Source of the DNA: Vreelandella sulfidaeris
Lineage (GTDB): Bacteria; Pseudomonadota; Gammaproteobacteria; Pseudomonadales; Halomonadaceae
Length of the DNA stretch: 64,000 nt
Direction: 5' to 3'
NCBI GenBank assembly: GCA_007182875.1
Contig: AP019514.1
Coordinates: 3,038,001-3,102,000 of the forward strand
Shown: positions 60,739 to 64,000 of the stretch, piece after piece
Numbering within the stretch: the stretch's first letter is position 1
How the letters are laid out: each line of letters starts with the position of its first letter
Translations under genes and position numbers: made by a program
Notes under the pieces: model-generated
Seen by the model: the letters and a program-made list of their open reading frames with translations, nothing else
What the model was told of the DNA's origin: nothing
The model's database searches: none

Positions 60739-61455
60739 CTAAAGATGTTCTAAATAATTAGCGCCGCCTAAATTGCGCATTTGCTGACGTATCCATTGGC
60801 TTCGTTGCTCAACTTGCGCACTTGGTCGGGCGGCGCTGCGCGTTCTTGGGCTTGGCAAAATAGCCGCGAGCAAGCTTGCTTGTCGCTCAGTAAGCGCGCT
60901 GGAAGAAGCGCCAAAATAATGCTGTGAAGCCGCCTCTAATCCGAAGACGCCACTGTCCCACTCGGCGACGTTAAGATAAACCTCTAAGATACGCTGCTTA
61001 CTCCACAGCGTTTCAATCAGTAGCGTAAACCAAGCCTCTAACCCTTTACGGACCCAGCTTCGGCCACTCCATAAAAACACATTCTTAGCGGTTTGCTGGC
61101 TCAGCGTGCTGGCACCGCGTAGCCGACCTCCGTCACGACTGGCCTGTAACGCCCGTCGCAACTCGATCAGATCGAAACCACCGTGGTGGGGAAAGCGTTG
61201 ATCTTCAGCAGCAATCACGGCTAGCTTGGCATTAACTGAGAGCGAATCCCAACCGCGCCACTCGCGCTGTAAACGAATCGGCTCGCTATGAATCCAGCTC
61301 TGTATTTTACGTTCGACCATCACCATCGAGCCAGGTGGAGGAACGACGCGAAACAGCAACACGAGCGCCACTGACACCAAGATAAAGGCCAAAACGCCGC
61401 GCCAAACAATACGCCATAAAAAGCGCATAAAACGGCGCAGCGAGCGATTGAGCAT
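60739..61455 (-). CDS. mtgA: Monofunctional biosynthetic peptidoglycan transglycosylase
   Basis: Intact, 238 residues. One N-terminal helix (WRGVLAFILVSVALVLLFRV) anchors the GT51 domain. Its motifs are AVIAAEDQRFPHHGGFD (catalytic Glu), RGASTLSQQTAKNVFLW, RKGLEAWFTLLIETLWSKQR (second Glu) and ILEVYLNVAEWDSGVFGLEA. Length and motifs match MtgA, which polymerises lipid II into glycan strands. Its C-terminal end converges on the EAL gene; its start lies 11 nt after the S-formylglutathione hydrolase gene end. Confidence 0.95.
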   Translation of the reverse strand: MLNRSLRRFMRFLWRIVWRGVLAFILVSVALVLLFRVVPPPGSMVMVERKIQSWIHSEPIRLQREWRGWDSLSVNAKLAVIAAEDQRFPHHGGFDLIELRRALQASRDGGRLRGASTLSQQTAKNVFLWSGRSWVRKGLEAWFTLLIETLWSKQRILEVYLNVAEWDSGVFGLEAASQHYFGASSSALTERQASLLAAILPSPRTRSAARPSAQVEQRSQWIRQQMRNLGGANYLEHL

Positions 61456-61465
61456 TCAGTTATCC

Positions 61466-62318
61466 TTAACGCTTCATTAGGTGGTCTGCATGATAGCGCA
61501 GATGGTCCTCAATGAACGAGGCGATGAAAAAGTAGCTATGATCGTAACCCGCTTGGCGGCGCAGCGTTAGGGATGATCGTGCGCTTCGCACACGGCTTCT
61601 AAACGCTCTGGCTGAAGCTGCTCTTCAAGGAATTGGTCCGCTTCGCCCTGGTCGATAAAGAGACGCTGACGTGATGCGCCGTTGGCTACCAGTTCGCAGG
61701 CATCGTACTGGCGCCAGCGCGACTGATCCTCACCCAAATAGGCCTTAAAGGCTTGCTGGCCCCATGGGCTATTCATCGGATTGACCACCGGCGAAAAGGC
61801 CGATACTGAGCGGAATCGCCCTGGGTGGCGTAGTGCCAGGGTCAGTGCCCCATGCCCGCCCATCGAGTGGCCGCTAATTGACTCACGACCATTGACCGGG
61901 AAGTGCTGGCGCACGACAGAAGGCAATTCTTCAATCACATAGTCGTACATGCGGTAATGGGCTTTCCATGGTGCCTCAGTGGCATTCACATAAAATCCAG
62001 CCCCAGAGCCTAGGTCGTAGCTTTCGTGTTCGCCGGGCAAATCGGTGCCCCGCGGGCTGGTGTCCGGGCAAACAATCGCCATCCCCAACTCAGCAGCCAA
62101 GCGGTGCGCGCCGGCTTTTGCATGAAGTTTTCGTCGTTACAGGTCAACCCAGAGAGCCACCATAGCAGTGGAACACGTTCATTCTCTGCTTGAGGCGGCA
62201 GATAAACGGCAAATACCATGTCGCAATCCAGCGCCCGGGAGTAATGGCGGTAGCGTTTATGCCAACCACCAAAACTACGATTGGCGGACACTAGTTCTAG
62301 CGTTTCACTCATGCTCAT
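61466..62318 (-). CDS. fghA: S-formylglutathione hydrolase (frame-broken)
   Basis: About 284 residues. It reads [51 protein letters not shown], and after a break near 62115, [40 protein letters not shown] and the nucleophile [20 protein letters not shown]. The [20 protein letters not shown] region carries the Asp. The final His block ([20 protein letters not shown]) comes after an indel near 61570. It hydrolyses S-formylglutathione to formate and glutathione, the step after the class III dehydrogenase encoded upstream on the same strand. Confidence 0.92.
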
Positions 62319-62471
62319 GGGCAGGTTCCTTTAAATGCAGCAAACGCGGCAGGTCCACCCTACCGCGTTTTAGCGTTTTAGACTTGCTAGCTATACGTCT
62401 CAATCATGCAGGGTCTGTCATGCAGAACCCCGTCATGTAAAGCCAGACATGTAGAGCCAGTTATACAGCGC

Positions 62472-63592
<1,121 letters not shown>

Positions 63593-63625
63593 CTATTCAT
63601 GGCTTCGCAATTAACAACGGAGACG

Positions 63626-64000
63626 CTATTCGTCAGTGGCTAACGGGGCAAACTCAATCGGCAGCCATTGATAACCTTCTTCATTTTCTACGATATGACC
63701 GATACCGGGGAATGGCATGTGGGCGCCGGCTACCCAGTGCTTATCGTCAACAGCGCTTTCAAGCACATCTTCCCGTGTACGCACAGCCTGCTCAGGGTCG
63801 GAATCAAACTCGATAGCAACAGTAGGATCAGCAAACTGAACACCATAGCTATGCACTACGTCGCCCCATACCAGCATGGCATCATCATCGCTCGTCAACA
63901 TAAAGCTTGAGTGGCCAACGGTGTGACCGTGGGTATCTTGAGCAACGATACCCGTAAGCACTTCATCGCCTTCGGTGAAAGGCTTGAAACGGCCTGATTC
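63626..64000 (-). CDS. MBL-fold metallo-hydrolase, C-terminal part (cut by window edge)
   Basis: The frame is open at the right edge: ESGRFKPFTEGDEVLTGIVA, then DTHGHTVGHSSFMLTSDDDA, MLVWGDVVHSYGVQFADPTV and VAGAHMPFPGIGHIVENEEG. The GHTVGHSSF (metal His), WGDVVH (metal Asp) and AGAHMPFPG (last His) motifs are those of the metallo-beta-lactamase superfamily. It lies 45 nt upstream of frmA in the same orientation, so it could take part in formaldehyde or thioester metabolism, but that is position-based. Confidence 0.85.
   Translation of the reverse strand, partial: ESGRFKPFTEGDEVLTGIVAQDTHGHTVGHSSFMLTSDDDAMLVWGDVVHSYGVQFADPTVAIEFDSDPEQAVRTREDVLESAVDDKHWVAGAHMPFPGIGHIVENEEGYQWLPIEFAPLATDE

Overview
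This 64 kb window most likely comes from a moderately halophilic gammaproteobacterium of the Halomonas group. The inference rests on a ProU-type glycine betaine importer (proVWX), a BCCT betaine/choline carrier with an adjacent Usp protein, acidic small lipoproteins, TAXI-type TRAP transport, and Fur-box-like sites upstream of siderophore uptake genes. I assigned products by reading protein families by eye; no database search was possible.

Layout. (1) 1-4266: a decaying stretch with a frame-broken alpha/beta hydrolase end, ISL3-like and IS481-like transposase relics, a decayed fragment of a second MobA-type monooxygenase, and a frame-broken MFS transporter. (2) 4605-15476: a catabolic cluster with a TAXI-TRAP permease and receptor, a class II aldolase family protein, LysR, a ThDP-dependent (benzoylformate-decarboxylase-like) enzyme, an aldehyde dehydrogenase, a 3-hydroxybenzoate 4-monooxygenase-like flavoprotein (mobA) and a MarR regulator. 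(3) 15526-16965: an IS3 (IS150-group) element sitting exactly in the loop of a terminator. (4) 17009-18688: a gene graveyard holding tannase, PcaG, PRISE-type SDR and SPW-protein remnants. (5) 18689-31383: an integrative element carrying RadC, a YqaJ exonuclease, an ERF annealing protein, DUF932, an inovirus-Gp2-like protein, DUF3987, an H-NS-like gene, an AbiE-like toxin-antitoxin pair, a CI/S24 repressor, an excisionase-like gene and a tyrosine integrase. It abuts the 3' end of a tRNA with anticodon CAU (31422-31498).

(6) 31656-64000: chromosomal backbone-like genes. These are YceI, an ABC exporter, a four-gene ferric-siderophore ABC importer, two related TonB receptors, LysR plus AEC carrier, a PQQ-type sugar dehydrogenase, a two-component kinase with a sigma-54 activator, two acidic lipoproteins, proVWX, Usp, BCCT, an exonuclease, a cNMP/CBS/DUF294 protein, DUF4168, EamA, an EAL phosphodiesterase, mtgA, and a glutathione-dependent formaldehyde pathway (frmA, fghA, and an MBL-fold gene cut by the window edge).

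How the genes may work together. The catabolic cluster could import an acid (TRAP), decarboxylate a 2-keto acid to an aldehyde (ThDP enzyme), oxidise it to a carboxylate (ALDH) and hydroxylate a 3-hydroxybenzoate to protocatechuate (MobA). This order is inference. The backbone half joins Fur-controlled iron uptake with osmoprotectant uptake.

Quality caution. Very many genes, including conserved housekeeping ones, are broken by single-base indels, a large share of them in homopolymer runs, with almost no premature stops from substitutions. I treat these as frame-broken CDS, probably sequencing or assembly errors. I use pseudogene only where decay also includes stops, deletions or heavy divergence.
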